Source of the DNA: Sphingomonas horti
GTDB taxonomy: Bacteria > Pseudomonadota > Alphaproteobacteria > Sphingomonadales > Sphingomonadaceae
Assembly (NCBI RefSeq): GCF_009753715.1
Contig: NZ_WQMS01000007.1
Coordinates: 10,001 to 74,000 of the forward strand
Reading direction: 5' to 3'
Length of the DNA: 64,000 bases
The translations under genes were made by a program, and so were the position numbers. The notes beneath the pieces are model-generated. The model searched no databases and was not told the DNA's origin. It saw only the letters and a program-made list of their open reading frames with translations. Position 1 is the first letter of the stretch; each line of letters starts with the position of its first letter. Below, piece after piece: positions 8,493 through 19,261 of this stretch.

Positions 8493-10058
8493 GTGAGTGA
8501 CGTGCGCGCCGCCGCAATGACTTCCAAGGCCTGGCCTTACGAGGAAGCGCGCAAGCTGCTGAAACGGGTCGAGAACGGCCCGCCCGCCAAAGGCTATGTG
8601 CTGTTCGAGACCGGCTATGGCCCCTCGGGCCTGCCGCACATCGGCACGTTCAACGAAGTGCTGCGCACGACGATGGTGCGCAACGCCTTTCACGCGCTGT
8701 CGGACGTGCCGACCAGGCTGATCGCCTTTTCCGACGACATGGATGGCCTGAGGAAAGTGCCCGACAATGTGCCGAACCAGGACATGCTGCGGGAGTATCT
8801 TGGCAAGCCGCTGACCCGCATCCCTGATCCGTTCGGCAAGTTCGAATCGTTCGCGCATCACAATAATGCGATGCTGCGCCAATTTCTCGACCGGTTCGGC
8901 TTCGAGTACGAATTCGCCAGCTCGACCGAATACTATGCCTCCGGCCGGTTCGATCCGATCCTGCGGACGGTGCTGGAACGGTATCAGGCGATTCTGGACG
9001 TGATGCTGCCGACGCTCCGCGCGGAGCGGCGGGCGACCTATTCGCCGGTGCTGCCGGTCAGCCCCAAGTCGGGCGTGGTGCTGCAGGTGCCCGTGGAAGT
9101 GATCGACCCGGCGCAGGGCCTGATCCGCTTCGAGGACGAAGGCGAGACGATCGAGCAGTCAGTGTTCGGCGGCCGCGCCAAGCTGCAGTGGAAGGTCGAC
9201 TGGGCGGCGCGCTGGGTCGCGCTGGACGTCGATTACGAGATGTCGGGCAAGGACCTGATCGATTCGACGATCCAGTCCGGCAAGATCGCGCGCGTGCTGG
9301 GCGGACGCCCGCCCGAGGGCTTCAACTACGAAATGTTCCTCGATGAGAAGGGCGAGAAGATCTCCAAGTCGAAGGGCAACGGCCTGAGCCTGGAACAATG
9401 GCTGACCTATGGGCCGGAGGAGAGCCTGGCCTTCTTCGCCTATCGCGAGCCGAAGAAGGCGAAGCAGCTGCACATGGGCGTGATCCCGCGCGCGGTGGAC
9501 GATTATTTCCAGTTCCGCGCCAACTATCCGGCCCAGCCGGTCGAGCAGCAGTTGGGCAATCCGGTCCATCATATCCATGACGGCCAGGTGCCATCGGAGC
9601 CGCTACCGGTGACGTTCGGGCTGCTGCTGAACCTCGTCGGCGTGATGGGGGCGGATGCGACCAAGGAGCAGGTCTGGGGCTATCTCGGCAATTATGTGGA
9701 GAACGCCTCGCCGGAGCGTTATCCGGAGCTCGGCAAGCTGATCGGCCGCGCGCTCGCCTATAACCGCGATTTCGTCGCGCCGACGCTGAAGCGCCGCAAG
9801 CCGGAAGGCGTCGAGGTGGCGGCGCTGGAACGGCTCGACCGCGAGCTGGCGGCGCTGCCGGCCGAGGCGAAGGCGGAGGAGATCCAGAACATCGTCTATG
9901 CGATCGGCAACGAGGGCGGGTTCGAGCAACTGCGCGACTGGTTCAAGGCGCTGTACGAAACGCTGCTCGGCTCCGCCCAAGGCCCGCGCATGGGCAGCTT
10001 CATCGCGCTCTACGGAATCGACAATACCCGCAAGCTGATCGCGGAGGCCCTGGCCTAG
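8493..10058 (+). CDS. lysS: Lysine--tRNA ligase, class I
   Basis: A class I (archaeal-type) LysRS, the form normal in alphaproteobacteria. The HIGH-like motif is GPSGLPHIGT and the KMSKS-like motif is KISKSKG. It charges tRNA-Lys with lysine. Two starts are possible: GTG at 8493, preceded by GAAAGGG at a good distance, or ATG at 8517. I chose 8493 because of the ribosome-binding site. The gene is divergent from the DinG-like helicase with only about 40 bases between, so the promoters overlap. The symbol lysK is also used for this class. Confidence 0.95.
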   Translation: MSDVRAAAMTSKAWPYEEARKLLKRVENGPPAKGYVLFETGYGPSGLPHIGTFNEVLRTTMVRNAFHALSDVPTRLIAFSDDMDGLRKVPDNVPNQDMLREYLGKPLTRIPDPFGKFESFAHHNNAMLRQFLDRFGFEYEFASSTEYYASGRFDPILRTVLERYQAILDVMLPTLRAERRATYSPVLPVSPKSGVVLQVPVEVIDPAQGLIRFEDEGETIEQSVFGGRAKLQWKVDWAARWVALDVDYEMSGKDLIDSTIQSGKIARVLGGRPPEGFNYEMFLDEKGEKISKSKGNGLSLEQWLTYGPEESLAFFAYREPKKAKQLHMGVIPRAVDDYFQFRANYPAQPVEQQLGNPVHHIHDGQVPSEPLPVTFGLLLNLVGVMGADATKEQVWGYLGNYVENASPERYPELGKLIGRALAYNRDFVAPTLKRRKPEGVEVAALERLDRELAALPAEAKAEEIQNIVYAIGNEGGFEQLRDWFKALYETLLGSAQGPRMGSFIALYGIDNTRKLIAEALA

Positions 10059-10059
10059 G

Positions 10060-10099
10060 GACTCGACCGCCGCTCGTTTCGAGCGAACGGCGGCGAGTC
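10060..10099. terminator. Bidirectional terminator hairpin after lysS
   Basis: A long imperfect stem-loop with outer arms GACTCG/CGAGTC and inner arms CCGCCG/CGGCGG around a TTTC loop region. It lies directly between the stop codons of two convergent genes, so it can serve both. Confidence 0.65.
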
Positions 10100-10113
10100 G
10101 GCGGCGGAGTCGA

Positions 10114-11922
10114 TCAGGCCGCCTTCTTCGCGGCGATCCAGGTGTCGATCTTCTTTTCGAGCACTTCCATCGGCAGCGCGCCGGTCATCAGCACCTGGGC
10201 GTGGAATTCGCGCGGGTCGAACTTCGGCCCGAGCTCCTTCATCGCCTTCGCCTTCAGCCGCTGGATGGTGAGCGCGCCGATCTTGTAGGCGAGCGCCTGG
10301 CCGGGAATCGCAATGTAGCGCTCGACCTCGGCCGTCGCCTCGGTGCGGCTCATGCCGGAGTTGGCGAGCATATAGTCGATCGCCTGATCGCGGTGCCAGC
10401 CCTTGGAGTGGATGCCGGTGTCCACGACCAGCCGCATCGCGCGCAGCATCTCGTCATTAAGCCCGCCGAAACGCTGATAGGGATCGGTTTCCATGCCGAG
10501 CTCCTTCCACAGCGTCTCGGCGTAGAGCCCCCAGCCCTCGGCATAGGCGGTGTTGCCGCCGAAGCGCATGAAAGCGGGGAGCGCCGCATTCTCCTGCGCC
10601 AGCGCGATCTGGAAATGGTGGCCCGGCACGCCTTCGTGCAGGAACAGCGTCTCCGCGCCCCATGTCCGGCGCGATGGCAGGTCATAGGCGTTGAAATAGA
10701 AGACGCCGGGGCGCTTGCCGTCGGGCGATCCCGGTTCGTAGGAGCCGCCGGCCTGGGTCTTTTCGCGATAGGCCTCATAGGGCCGGATTTCGAGCGGCGT
10801 CTTCGGGATCGTCGAGAATTGCTCGCGCACGCGCGCGTCGACGCGCTTGCCGATGTCGTAGAAGAGCTGGGTATAGGCCTCGCGGCTGGCCGGCTGGAAT
10901 TTGGGATCGGTCCGGAGCGACTCGAAGAACTCGTTCAGCGTCCCCTTGAAGCCGACCTGGGTCTTGATCGCCTCCATCTCGCCTTTGATGCGCGCCACTT
11001 CGGACAGGCCGAGATTGTGCACATAGTCCGCCGTCAGCGGCAGCGTCGTGTTGGTCTCGATCAGATAGGCGTAGAGCTTGTCGCCGCCGGGCATGTATTT
11101 CAGCCCCTCGCCGTCGCGCGCGACCGGGAGATATTCGTTCTTCAGGAAGTCGCGCAGACGGATGTCGGCGGGGATGATGCCGTCGCGTATGATGGCCGCA
11201 TATTCGGTCTTCAGCCGCGCCTGGTCGGCGGCCGAGATTCCTTCGGGAAACTTCGTCACCGGCCCGTAGAAGGTCGATCCCTCGACGCCCTGCTTGATCT
11301 GGGTGTCGAGCTGCTCGATCACGTTGTTGACCACGAGCTTCGGCTGGACAACGCCTGATTTCATGCCCGCCCGGAAACGCATGATCGCGCGGTCGATCAG
11401 CGCGATATAGTCGCGGTGCCGCTTCAGGTTGTTCTCATAATCCGCAACCGTCTTGAACGGCGCCGCGCCCTGGCCCGACGCGAAGGTCGGGTAGAAGACG
11501 TGGAAGCCGAAGAAATGGTCGATCGGGCGAACCGCCGTCAGCGCCAGCATGTCCGGCGACAGGCCCTTCAGCGTGTCCTTGGTCTGCCACTCGAACACGT
11601 CATAGGCAATCTGGTTGGTCGGCGTGAGCTTGTCGCGCGGGATCGCGTGCAGATTCTTCAGGTCGCTTTCGGCGGCGGCGCGCGAGGCATTGTAATAGGC
11701 GTCGCTGCCGTAATCGCCGAGCCGGTCGGCATAGCGCATGTCGCCGCGGAAGATTGCGCTCAGCGGATTGAGCTTCAGCTGGGCTTCGTCGCTGTCGTGG
11801 AAGAGCTTCAGCAGCTGCGCGTTGTAGTCGGCCACGGGCTGGGCGGCGGATGCCGCCGGCTGAGCGGGCGCGACCGCCGGCAGGGCGAGAGCGACGGAAG
11901 CGATCAGAAGGGCAAGGCGCAT
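10114..11922 (-). CDS. DUF885 family secreted metallohydrolase-like protein
   Basis: A 602-residue protein with a clear signal peptide ([20 protein letters not shown], cut near residue 20). The DUF885 zinc-site motif [18 protein letters not shown] is followed by the downstream glutamate region [11 protein letters not shown]. Members are periplasmic and are thought to be carboxypeptidase-like. The length of about 600 residues is standard. The ATG at 11922 is preferred because the signal peptide starts there. Confidence 0.9.
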   Translation of the reverse strand: MRLALLIASVALALPAVAPAQPAASAAQPVADYNAQLLKLFHDSDEAQLKLNPLSAIFRGDMRYADRLGDYGSDAYYNASRAAAESDLKNLHAIPRDKLTPTNQIAYDVFEWQTKDTLKGLSPDMLALTAVRPIDHFFGFHVFYPTFASGQGAAPFKTVADYENNLKRHRDYIALIDRAIMRFRAGMKSGVVQPKLVVNNVIEQLDTQIKQGVEGSTFYGPVTKFPEGISAADQARLKTEYAAIIRDGIIPADIRLRDFLKNEYLPVARDGEGLKYMPGGDKLYAYLIETNTTLPLTADYVHNLGLSEVARIKGEMEAIKTQVGFKGTLNEFFESLRTDPKFQPASREAYTQLFYDIGKRVDARVREQFSTIPKTPLEIRPYEAYREKTQAGGSYEPGSPDGKRPGVFYFNAYDLPSRRTWGAETLFLHEGVPGHHFQIALAQENAALPAFMRFGGNTAYAEGWGLYAETLWKELGMETDPYQRFGGLNDEMLRAMRLVVDTGIHSKGWHRDQAIDYMLANSGMSRTEATAEVERYIAIPGQALAYKIGALTIQRLKAKAMKELGPKFDPREFHAQVLMTGALPMEVLEKKIDTWIAAKKAA

Positions 11923-11990
11923 CAAGGTCTCCGCTGAAGGACTGTGTTGCACCTATAGAACAGCGGAAGCGGAAACGGAAAGAGGGAAAT

Positions 11991-12019
11991 GCGGCCCGGA
12001 GCGAGGGGCTCCGGGCCGC
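11991..12019. terminator. Terminator hairpin of the RcnB-like gene
   Basis: A perfect 12-base-pair stem (GCGGCCCGGAGC and its complement) with a 5-base loop, placed just after the stop of the leftward gene ending at 12030. Confidence 0.75.
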
Positions 12020-12029
12020 GAACGGCTGC

Positions 12030-12509
12030 TTAGTAGAAGAAGCCGTTGATCACCTGAATCACGCGGCCGTTGCGCGCGTTGATCAGCAGCACGTCGTTGC
12101 CGTAGCGGATCCAGCGCTGGTTGGCGGCCGGGCGCGGCAGGCGATAGCGGTACGGATCGGCGATCCAGTAACGCTGGCTGTAGAAGGCCGGCGCGATCGC
12201 CACGCCGACGCGGACCGGGCGATAGACATGGCCACGCGGCGCGTAATAGCGCGGCAGCGTATAGACGGCGCGGTGGTCGCGGCGATAGTCGCGCCAGTCC
12301 TCGCGCAGCTCGCGCCGGGCCTCGCGCACATCGCGGCGCTGCTCGCGCACGTCCGCCCGCGTGCCATAGCGCTGCGCGTCGCGAAGCTCCCGCTGCTCCT
12401 GGCGGATGTCGCGCTGATCCTTGCGGATCTCACGCGGGGACTGGGCGAGGGCCGTGCCGGCCGGCAGGATCGTCGCGGCCATCAGGGCAGAAACAATCAA
12501 CTTACGCAT
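12030..12509 (-). CDS. RcnB-like periplasmic protein
   Basis: A 159-residue exported protein. A signal peptide ([20 protein letters not shown]) is followed by a highly charged Arg/Asp/Glu-rich heptad-like region (residues 25-80) with repeated QRD and REARREL units. The C-terminal block [12 protein letters not shown]...[13 protein letters not shown] is the RcnB family signature. RcnB family proteins sit in the periplasm; E. coli RcnB takes part in nickel/cobalt homeostasis, but that role is not shown for the sphingomonad versions. Divergent from pheS. Confidence 0.88.
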   Translation of the reverse strand: MRKLIVSALMAATILPAGTALAQSPREIRKDQRDIRQEQRELRDAQRYGTRADVREQRRDVREARRELREDWRDYRRDHRAVYTLPRYYAPRGHVYRPVRVGVAIAPAFYSQRYWIADPYRYRLPRPAANQRWIRYGNDVLLINARNGRVIQVINGFFY

Positions 12510-12644
12510 TACTGTCCTCCTTATTGGACGGGTCTGTTTTGTGCGATTCGCCCTGAACCGGCCCCGAATCGGTTCGTCAGCAAACAGCAAGCCGCGAGAC
12601 GCACCGCTTGCGCCGCCGGTTCCCATTTGCTTTGGGGTCCGCCG

Positions 12645-13730
12645 ATGACCGACATTGCACAATTGCAAGCCGAGGCGCTGGGCGCGATCGGCGCGGCAGC
12701 AAGCCTGGACACCGTGGAGGCGGAACGCGTGCGCCTGCTCGGCAAGCAGGGTCAGGTGACGGCGCTGCTGAAGACCTTGGGCGGCATGACCCCGGAGCAG
12801 CGCCAGAGCGAAGGGCCTCGGATCAACGGGCTGCGGGAGGCCGTCTCGGCGGCGATCGCGGCGCGCAAGGCGGCCCTGGAAGGCGCGGCGCTGGAAGCGC
12901 GGCTCGCGGCCGAGCGCGTCGACCTCAGCCTTCCCGCCCCCGACACTCCGCGCGGATCGGTGCATCCGGTTTCCCAGGTGATGGACGAGCTCGCCGAAAT
13001 CTTCGCTGACATGGGCTTCGCCGTCGCGACCGGCCCCGAGATCGAGGACGACTGGCACAATTTCACCGCGCTCAACATTCCGGAGACGCATCCGGCGCGG
13101 GCGATGCACGACACCTTCTATTTCCCGGACCCCGGATCGGAGTCCGCGGCAGGCTCCAAGCTGCTGCGCACCCACACCTCGCCGGTCCAGATCCGGACCA
13201 TGCAGAGCCAGCAGCCGCCGATCCGCATCATCGCGCCGGGCCGCGTCTATCGCTCCGACAGCGATGCGACGCACACGCCGATGTTCCACCAGATCGAGGG
13301 GCTGGTGATCGACCGCGGCATCCATCTTGGCCATCTCAAATGGACGCTGGAGACGTTCCTGAAGGCGTTCTTCGAGCGGGACGACATCGTGCTGCGCCTT
13401 CGTCCCAGCTATTTCCCGTTCACCGAGCCTTCCGCCGAGGTGGACGTCGGCTTCACCTGGACCAACGGACGGCGCATCCTGGGCGGCAGCGAGGGCTGGA
13501 TGGAGCTGCTCGGCTCCGGCATGGTCCACCCGCGCGTGATCCGGGCCTGCGGTCTCGATCCCGACGAATATAGCGGCTTCGCGTTCGGCGTCGGGGTCGA
13601 CCGCCTCGCGATGCTCAAATACGGAATGGACGATCTGCGCGCTTTCTTCGACGGCGATCTGCGCTGGCTGCGGCACTACGGGTTCGCGGCGCTGGATGTG
13701 CCCACCTTGAGCGGAGGAGTGGGCGCATGA
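12645..13730 (+). CDS. pheS: Phenylalanine--tRNA ligase alpha subunit
   Basis: A 361-residue class II synthetase subunit. The N-terminal coiled-coil tRNA-binding arm is followed by the catalytic core with [19 protein letters not shown], the motif 2 region [12 protein letters not shown] and motif 3 [14 protein letters not shown]. With PheT it forms the (alpha-beta)2 enzyme that charges tRNA-Phe. The stop codon overlaps the pheT start by 4 bases. Confidence 0.97.
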   Translation: MTDIAQLQAEALGAIGAAASLDTVEAERVRLLGKQGQVTALLKTLGGMTPEQRQSEGPRINGLREAVSAAIAARKAALEGAALEARLAAERVDLSLPAPDTPRGSVHPVSQVMDELAEIFADMGFAVATGPEIEDDWHNFTALNIPETHPARAMHDTFYFPDPGSESAAGSKLLRTHTSPVQIRTMQSQQPPIRIIAPGRVYRSDSDATHTPMFHQIEGLVIDRGIHLGHLKWTLETFLKAFFERDDIVLRLRPSYFPFTEPSAEVDVGFTWTNGRRILGGSEGWMELLGSGMVHPRVIRACGLDPDEYSGFAFGVGVDRLAMLKYGMDDLRAFFDGDLRWLRHYGFAALDVPTLSGGVGA

Positions 13731-16123
13731 AGTTCACTTTCTCCTGGCTGAAGGAGCATCTCGAGACCAAGGCGGGACTCGATCAGGTCGTCGAGACGCT
13801 GACGCGGATCGGGCTGGAGGTCGAAGGCATCGAGAATCCGGCCGAAACGCTGGCGCCGTTCAGGATCGCGAAGGTCCTCACCGCCGAACGCCATCCGCAG
13901 GCCGACAAATTGCAGGTGCTCTCGGTCGATGCCGGCGCCGATTACCCTGGGGGCCCGGTGCAGGTCGTCTGCGGCGCGCCCAATGCGCGCGCGGGGCTGG
14001 TCGGCGTGTTCGGCGCGCCCGGCGCCTATGTGCCGGGCAGCGGCATCACGCTGAAGGTCGCGGCGATCCGCGGGGTCGAGAGCCGCGGCATGATGTGCTC
14101 GGTGCGCGAGCTGGAGCTGGGCGACGAGCATGACGGGATCATCGAGCTTGCCGCCGACGCGCCGGTGGGCGCCGCCTTCGCGGAATGGGCGGGGCTGGAC
14201 GATCCGATGATCGACGTCTCGGTCACGCCCAACCGGCAGGACTGCATGGGCGTGCGCGGCATCGCCCGCGACCTGGCGGCGGCCGGCCTTGGCACGCTGA
14301 AGCCGCTCGGCGAGGTCTATCGCATGGCTTCGCTGGACCCGGTCGAGGGCAGCGACCCCGCGCCGGCGGTGCGCACCGACGATCCGGAAGGCTGCCCCGC
14401 CTTCTATGCCCAGGCCGTCTCCGGCGTCGCCAATGGCGCGTCGCCGGCCTGGATGCAGAAGAAGCTGAAGGCGATCGGCCAGAAGCCGATTTCGGTGCTG
14501 GTCGACATCACCAACTTCGTGTCGATCGATCTCGGGCGACCGCTGCACGTCTATGATCGCGCAAAGCTGTCCGGCCCCCTGGTGGCCCGACGGGCCGAGC
14601 CGGGCGAGCAGGTGCTGGCCCTCAACGGCAAGACCTACACGCTCGACGAGACGATGACGGTGATCGCCGACGACGCCGCCGTCCACGACATCGGCGGCAT
14701 CATGGGCGGCGAGCATTCGGGCGTGTCGGAGACGACGACCGACGTGCTGATCGAGTGCGCCTATTTCACCCCGGAACACATCGCGCGCACCGGCCAGAAA
14801 TTGGGCCTGACCAGCGATGCGCGCCAGCGATTCGAGCGCGGCGTCGATCCCGCTTTCCTCGATCAGGGAATCGCGATCGCGACCTGGCTGGTCACCGAGC
14901 ATTGCGGCGGCACGCCAAGCGCGGTGACCCGCGCGGGCCAGCCGCCGCTTGAACGCAAGGTGGTGAGCTACGATCCCGCCCTGTGCCTGCGGCTCGGCGG
15001 GCTCGACGTGCCCGCGGACGAGCAGCGCGCGATCCTGGAGCGGCTGGGCTTCGAGGTTTCCGCGGAATGGGCCGTGACCGTGCCGACCTGGCGGCGCGAC
15101 GTGGACGGACCGGCCGACCTGGTCGAGGAAGTCGTGCGGATTGCCGGCATCGACAAGGTGCCGTCGACGCCGCTGCCGCGCGCGGACGGCGTTGCGCGCC
15201 CGACCGCCACGCCCGAGCAACTGGTCGAACGTCGCGTGCGCCGTACGGCGGCCGCCCGCGGGCTGAACGAGGCCATCACCTGGACCTTCATTTCCGAGAG
15301 GGAAGCGGAAGCGCTGGGCGGCGGCGCCTGGACGCTCGCCAATCCGATCAGCGAGGACATGAAGGTGATGCGGCCGTCGCTGCTCGCCGGCCTGCTCGGC
15401 TCGGCCCAGCGCAACATGGATCGCGGCGCCAAGGCGGTGCGGCTGTTCGAGCTTGGCCGGCGCTACCTCAGCGATGCCGAGCGACCGACGGTCGGCTTCG
15501 TGCTCGCTGGCGACAAGACTCCGCGCGACTGGCAGGCCGGCAAGGCGCAGCCGTTCGGCGCGTTCGACGGCAAGGCGCAAGCACTGGCACTGCTCGAGGC
15601 GGCGGGCGCCCCGGTCGAGAACCTGCAGGTGATGGGCGATGCCTCGGCGGCCTATCATCCCGGCCAGTCGGCCACGCTCCGGCTCGGCCCCAAGGCGGTG
15701 CTGGCCGAGTTCGGCGCGCTTCACCCGTCGCTGGTCAAGGCGTTCGGCCTGGAGGGCGCGGTGGTGGCGGGCGAGATCTTCCTCGACGCAATCCCGGCCA
15801 GGCGCGCGAGCGGGCGCATCCGCCCTGCCTACACGCCGCCGGCGCTGCAGCCGGTCACGCGCGATTTCGCTTTTCTGGTGCCGGACGCGCTGGCGGCGGC
15901 CGATCTGGTCCGCGCGGTCCGCGGTGCCGACAAGGGCCTGATCGCATCGGCGCGGCTGTTCGACGTCTTCACCGGCGCCGGCGTGCCGGACGGACACAAG
16001 TCGCTGGCCGTCGAAGTGATGCTGCAACCGGCCGAGCGGACGCTGACCGACGACGATCTGGCCGCGCTTTCGGCGAAGGTCGTAGCGGCAGCGGGCAAGC
16101 TGGGCGCAACGCTGAGGGGCTGA
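13727..16123 (+). CDS. pheT: Phenylalanine--tRNA ligase beta subunit
   Basis: A 798-residue protein of normal bacterial length. Domains in order are an N-terminal EMAP/OB tRNA-binding fold (residues about 40-150, with [13 protein letters not shown]), B3/B4 editing domains (about 210-385), B5 (about 400-470) and a C-terminal anticodon-binding FDX-ACB domain (about 700-798, [16 protein letters not shown]). The start is fixed by overlap with the pheS stop. Confidence 0.97.
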   Translation: MKFTFSWLKEHLETKAGLDQVVETLTRIGLEVEGIENPAETLAPFRIAKVLTAERHPQADKLQVLSVDAGADYPGGPVQVVCGAPNARAGLVGVFGAPGAYVPGSGITLKVAAIRGVESRGMMCSVRELELGDEHDGIIELAADAPVGAAFAEWAGLDDPMIDVSVTPNRQDCMGVRGIARDLAAAGLGTLKPLGEVYRMASLDPVEGSDPAPAVRTDDPEGCPAFYAQAVSGVANGASPAWMQKKLKAIGQKPISVLVDITNFVSIDLGRPLHVYDRAKLSGPLVARRAEPGEQVLALNGKTYTLDETMTVIADDAAVHDIGGIMGGEHSGVSETTTDVLIECAYFTPEHIARTGQKLGLTSDARQRFERGVDPAFLDQGIAIATWLVTEHCGGTPSAVTRAGQPPLERKVVSYDPALCLRLGGLDVPADEQRAILERLGFEVSAEWAVTVPTWRRDVDGPADLVEEVVRIAGIDKVPSTPLPRADGVARPTATPEQLVERRVRRTAAARGLNEAITWTFISEREAEALGGGAWTLANPISEDMKVMRPSLLAGLLGSAQRNMDRGAKAVRLFELGRRYLSDAERPTVGFVLAGDKTPRDWQAGKAQPFGAFDGKAQALALLEAAGAPVENLQVMGDASAAYHPGQSATLRLGPKAVLAEFGALHPSLVKAFGLEGAVVAGEIFLDAIPARRASGRIRPAYTPPALQPVTRDFAFLVPDALAAADLVRAVRGADKGLIASARLFDVFTGAGVPDGHKSLAVEVMLQPAERTLTDDDLAALSAKVVAAAGKLGATLRG

Positions 16124-16189
16124 CCAGACTCCGTTTGTTCCCGGCCGCGAATCGCAGTATAACCCGCTGAACTTGCGGGGAGTTTTGGC

Positions 16190-17617
16190 GTGGTAAAGCG
16201 CTGGCGTTCTTTCGGCGCGCTGCTTGCTTTGGCAGCAATCCTAAGCGGTTGCGGCGGTGGTGGCGGCGGGTCCGCGAGCGGGCCGATCGCCGGGGGCCCC
16301 TCGCCGGCCCCTTCGCCCAGCGGCGCATGCTCGCTGTCGGCGCGCCAGAACTGGGCGTTCGGCGTCCTCAACGAATGGTATCTGTTCCCGGAGACGCTGC
16401 CGGCTAGCCTCGATCCCACCCCCTATGCGACGGTCGGTGATTATATCGACGCGCTGACCGCGACCGCGCGCGGCCAGGGGCGAGACCGCTTCTTCACCTA
16501 CCTGACCTCGATCAAGGAGGAGGATGCCTTCTACAATGCCGGCGCCAGCGCCGGGTTCGGGTTTCGGCTCTCAACCGACGCGGCGCAGCAGCGCGCGTTT
16601 GTCGCGGAGAGCTTCGAGGGCGCGCCGGCCTTCGCTGCCGGCATGGACCGCGGCGACGAGATCGTCGCGATCGGCGAGACGGGCAATCTGCGCCTGGTGT
16701 CCGACATCATCGCGGCGAGCGGCACCGGCGGCGTCTCGGACGCGCTCGGTCCCGCCACTGCCGGGGTCACGCGAACGCTGCGCCTCAGTGGCCCGGCGGG
16801 CACGCGCGAGATCACGATCACCAAGGCCGACTATTCGCTGCAGCCGGTCTCGAGCCGCTATGGCGCCAAGATCATCGACGAAGGCGGGCGCCGGATCGGT
16901 TATCTGAACCTGCGCACCTTCATCACCACCGCCGATTCGCAGCTGAAGACGGCGTTCGGCCAATTCCAGGCGGCGGGCGTCACCGACGTGATCGTCGACC
17001 TGCGCTACAATGGCGGCGGACTGGTCGACAGCGCGCAGTTGCTGGGCGACCTGCTCGGCCGCGCGCGCTTTCCCACGGAGGTGCAGAACCGCACCGTCTT
17101 CCGCCCGGAAAAGGCGTCGAGGAACGAAACCCGCTTCTTCCGCGCGCAGGGTCAGTCGGTCGCGGCGATGCGAATCGCGTTCATCGGCACCGGCGCCACG
17201 GCATCCGCGAGCGAGCTCGCGATCAATTCGCAGCTGCCCTATTTTCAGCAGAACATGGCGCTGGTCGGCGCCAACACCTATGGCAAGCCGGTCGGGCAGA
17301 TCGCGATCGACCGCAGCCAGTGCGACGACCGGCTCCGCGTGATCGCCTTCGCGACGAAGAACGCCAATGGCGGCGGCGACTATTATACCGGGCTTGCCGG
17401 CACGATCCCGGTCACCTGCCAGGCCGGGGACGACCTCAGTCACCCGCTCGGCGACCCGCAGGAAGCCTCGGTGCGCCAGGCGCTCGACTTCATCGCGGGC
17501 AAGGTCTGCACGCCGATCCCGACCGGTCAGACGAGCCAGCGGCTCGCCGCCCGGCGCGAGCTGCTGCGCCCGGCCCGGCCGAGCGCGGCGCAACGGGAAG
17601 TGCCGGGACTGTTCTGA
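16190..17617 (+). CDS. S41 family peptidase, lipoprotein
   Basis: A 475-residue C-terminal-processing-type protease. It starts with GTG at 16190. The lipobox LSGC near residue 21 is followed by a glycine run, so it is probably a membrane-anchored lipoprotein facing the periplasm. A PDZ-like segment lies at about 110-200 (AGFGFRLS...PAFAAGMDRGDEIVAI). The S41 core has DLRYNGGGLVDS and the nucleophile region GTGATASASELAIN. Substrate unknown. Confidence 0.93.
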   Translation: MVKRWRSFGALLALAAILSGCGGGGGGSASGPIAGGPSPAPSPSGACSLSARQNWAFGVLNEWYLFPETLPASLDPTPYATVGDYIDALTATARGQGRDRFFTYLTSIKEEDAFYNAGASAGFGFRLSTDAAQQRAFVAESFEGAPAFAAGMDRGDEIVAIGETGNLRLVSDIIAASGTGGVSDALGPATAGVTRTLRLSGPAGTREITITKADYSLQPVSSRYGAKIIDEGGRRIGYLNLRTFITTADSQLKTAFGQFQAAGVTDVIVDLRYNGGGLVDSAQLLGDLLGRARFPTEVQNRTVFRPEKASRNETRFFRAQGQSVAAMRIAFIGTGATASASELAINSQLPYFQQNMALVGANTYGKPVGQIAIDRSQCDDRLRVIAFATKNANGGGDYYTGLAGTIPVTCQAGDDLSHPLGDPQEASVRQALDFIAGKVCTPIPTGQTSQRLAARRELLRPARPSAAQREVPGLF

Positions 17618-17626
17618 TCTTTTTGC

Positions 17627-17647
17627 TATTGCGACTTGATTGCAATA
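17627..17647. promoter_or_regulatory. Fur-like palindrome before a DUF6628-like gene
   Basis: A perfect 6-base inverted repeat (TATTGC and GCAATA) separated by 9 bases, in an otherwise AT-rich 40-base gap. The TTGCGA...ATTGCAA layout resembles alphaproteobacterial Fur boxes. It lies 8 bases before the ATG at 17655, so it could act as an operator over the ribosome-binding region or transcription start. The regulator assignment is inference. Confidence 0.4.
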
Positions 17648-17654
17648 AGAGGGC

Positions 17655-18071
17655 ATGCATAAGGGTTGCATGTTCGCAGAGCTGTTCGCCGCCCCGCCCC
17701 TCCTTGCCGATCTTGCGCCGGAACAGGCGGCGATCGTACGCGCGGGCCGCGCCTGGGTGGCGGCGCAGCGCCACGGCCGCTGCTGCCCGCTCGCCATCGC
17801 CGCCGTCCATCTGGACAGCCCGGCGGGAGCCCGGGCGCTGCACCTGCTGCTGGCCGGCATCGGGGCCTGCTGGCCCGAACCGGTCGCGATCGCCCCGCCC
17901 TGCTGTCCGCGGCTGACGCACGACGAAGCGACCCTGATCGGGATGGTGCTGGCCGCGCACCATCACGGCCGGCCCGTCTTCGACGCATTGCTGTGCGAGA
18001 TGCTGGACGGCGACGCGCGCGACCGTCTGTTCGCGGCGGCACGCTCGATGGGACAGACGATCGCCTGCTAG
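17655..18071 (+). CDS. DUF6628-like small protein
   Basis: A 138-residue cytoplasmic protein rich in Cys and His. The central block VAIAPPCCPRLTHDEATLI resembles the conserved core of DUF6628, a sphingomonad family of unknown function. HHHGRPVFD follows it. No membrane segment. Two starts are possible: ATG 17655 (preceded by GAGGG) and ATG 17670 (preceded by AAGGG). The domain name is from memory of the family pattern and is moderately sure. Confidence 0.7.
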   Translation: MHKGCMFAELFAAPPLLADLAPEQAAIVRAGRAWVAAQRHGRCCPLAIAAVHLDSPAGARALHLLLAGIGACWPEPVAIAPPCCPRLTHDEATLIGMVLAAHHHGRPVFDALLCEMLDGDARDRLFAAARSMGQTIAC

Positions 18072-18140
18072 CGCGGCCGAGGGAACTGGAGCGGCTGCGA
18101 AACGATTGAGTCCGCCGCACTCTGCCGATGAGGCGCATCG

Positions 18141-18824
18141 ATGTCCGCGTGGTTCCGCCGCCGCTACCTCGACCTGCTCGGGTCGATCTACATCTACAAC
18201 GAGCATCGGGGCTATACGGCGATCGACCGTGTGCTGGAGGCGGTGCGGGTCCGCTCGCCCGACGATCACGCGCTGATCGCCGCGATCGAGAAGCACCGCG
18301 CCGACGAGCGCAAGCATTACGCGATGTTCCGCCGCTGGTTCGAGCTGCGCGGCGTGATGCCGTTCGGGGTCGACCGCACGATCGGCCACATCGACCGCTT
18401 CGTCGAGATCATGTTCCGATCGACCATCGACGGCCTCGACACGCAGGCGGTGATCGACAGCGACCGGCTGTTCGAACGGCTCTGCCGGGTCATCTCCCTG
18501 ACCGAGCAGCGCGGCTACCGCCAGGTCGAGATTCTGCTGAACCACCCGATCGTGCGGCGCGACAAGGCGCTGATTCGCATCTTCCAGGTGATCGAGAAGG
18601 ACGAGCCGAGCCACTGGGCGCCCTATGATGGGTGGCTGCGTACCCACGGCAAACGGCAACCGCGATGGTGGGAGCAGGCAATCGACGGCTTCATCCATTC
18701 GGAGCTGCTGCTGCTGAAGCTGCCGATTCTGTTCCTCAACCCCTGGCTCCGGCGCCGGAGCGACTGGGTGGACGCGCACGATCCGCGGCCGGCGACCGCG
18801 GCGCCGCTGGCGGTCAGTCACTGA
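18141..18824 (+). CDS. Ferritin-like domain protein
   Basis: A 227-residue, mostly helical protein. Glutamate/histidine pairs are spaced as in diiron four-helix bundles: YNEHRGYTA, EKHRADERKHYAMF, SLTEQRGYRQVE and IEKDEPSHW. This predicts a nonhaem diiron site. Its function (oxidase, hydroxylase or iron handling) cannot be read from the sequence. The GtrA-family gene starts 3 bases after its stop, and the preceding gene has a Fur-like site, so iron-linked regulation is possible. Confidence 0.8.
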   Translation: MSAWFRRRYLDLLGSIYIYNEHRGYTAIDRVLEAVRVRSPDDHALIAAIEKHRADERKHYAMFRRWFELRGVMPFGVDRTIGHIDRFVEIMFRSTIDGLDTQAVIDSDRLFERLCRVISLTEQRGYRQVEILLNHPIVRRDKALIRIFQVIEKDEPSHWAPYDGWLRTHGKRQPRWWEQAIDGFIHSELLLLKLPILFLNPWLRRRSDWVDAHDPRPATAAPLAVSH

Positions 18825-18826
18825 CC

Positions 18827-19261
18827 GTGCCGGACGCAGCGGCGCCACCGGCCGGTCTCGCCGCGCGCCTGCTCTCGCGCAAGGCCGGTGCGATGCTGAT
18901 GCGCAACACCGCGGTCAGCTGCCTTGCCTTCGCGTTCGACCTGGCGCTGCTCTGGGCGCTGGTGCGCTGGGCGGGCATCGACAAGCTCGCCGCCGCCGCG
19001 ATCGGCTTCATCGCCGCGAATACGCTGCATTATGCACTGGGGCGCAGCTGGATCTTTCGCGGCACCGATCGCGGCGTCGCCAGCGGCTATGCCTATTTCC
19101 TCGTCAACGCGCTGGTCGGGCTGGCAGTGACGATGGTCCTTTACGCAGCCTTCCTGCGCTTCACCGCGATCGACTATCTGGTCGCGCGCGTGATCGTGTC
19201 CGTGTTCGCCGGCCTGATCGTGTTCGTGCTGAACGCGGTGCTGAACTTTCGCCGGCTCTGA
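18827..19261 (+). CDS. GtrA family membrane protein
   Basis: A 144-residue protein with four transmembrane helices in the GtrA pattern (NTAVSCLAFAFDLALLWAL, then AAIGFIAANTLHYALGRSWIF, and the terminal VFVLNAVLNFRRL). GtrA-type proteins are thought to help move undecaprenyl-linked sugars across the inner membrane. The GTG at 18827 directly follows the previous stop; ATGs further in (around 18893-18899) are alternatives. Its stop overlaps the ATG of the next glycosyltransferase (TGATG). Confidence 0.88.
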   Translation: MPDAAAPPAGLAARLLSRKAGAMLMRNTAVSCLAFAFDLALLWALVRWAGIDKLAAAAIGFIAANTLHYALGRSWIFRGTDRGVASGYAYFLVNALVGLAVTMVLYAAFLRFTAIDYLVARVIVSVFAGLIVFVLNAVLNFRRL

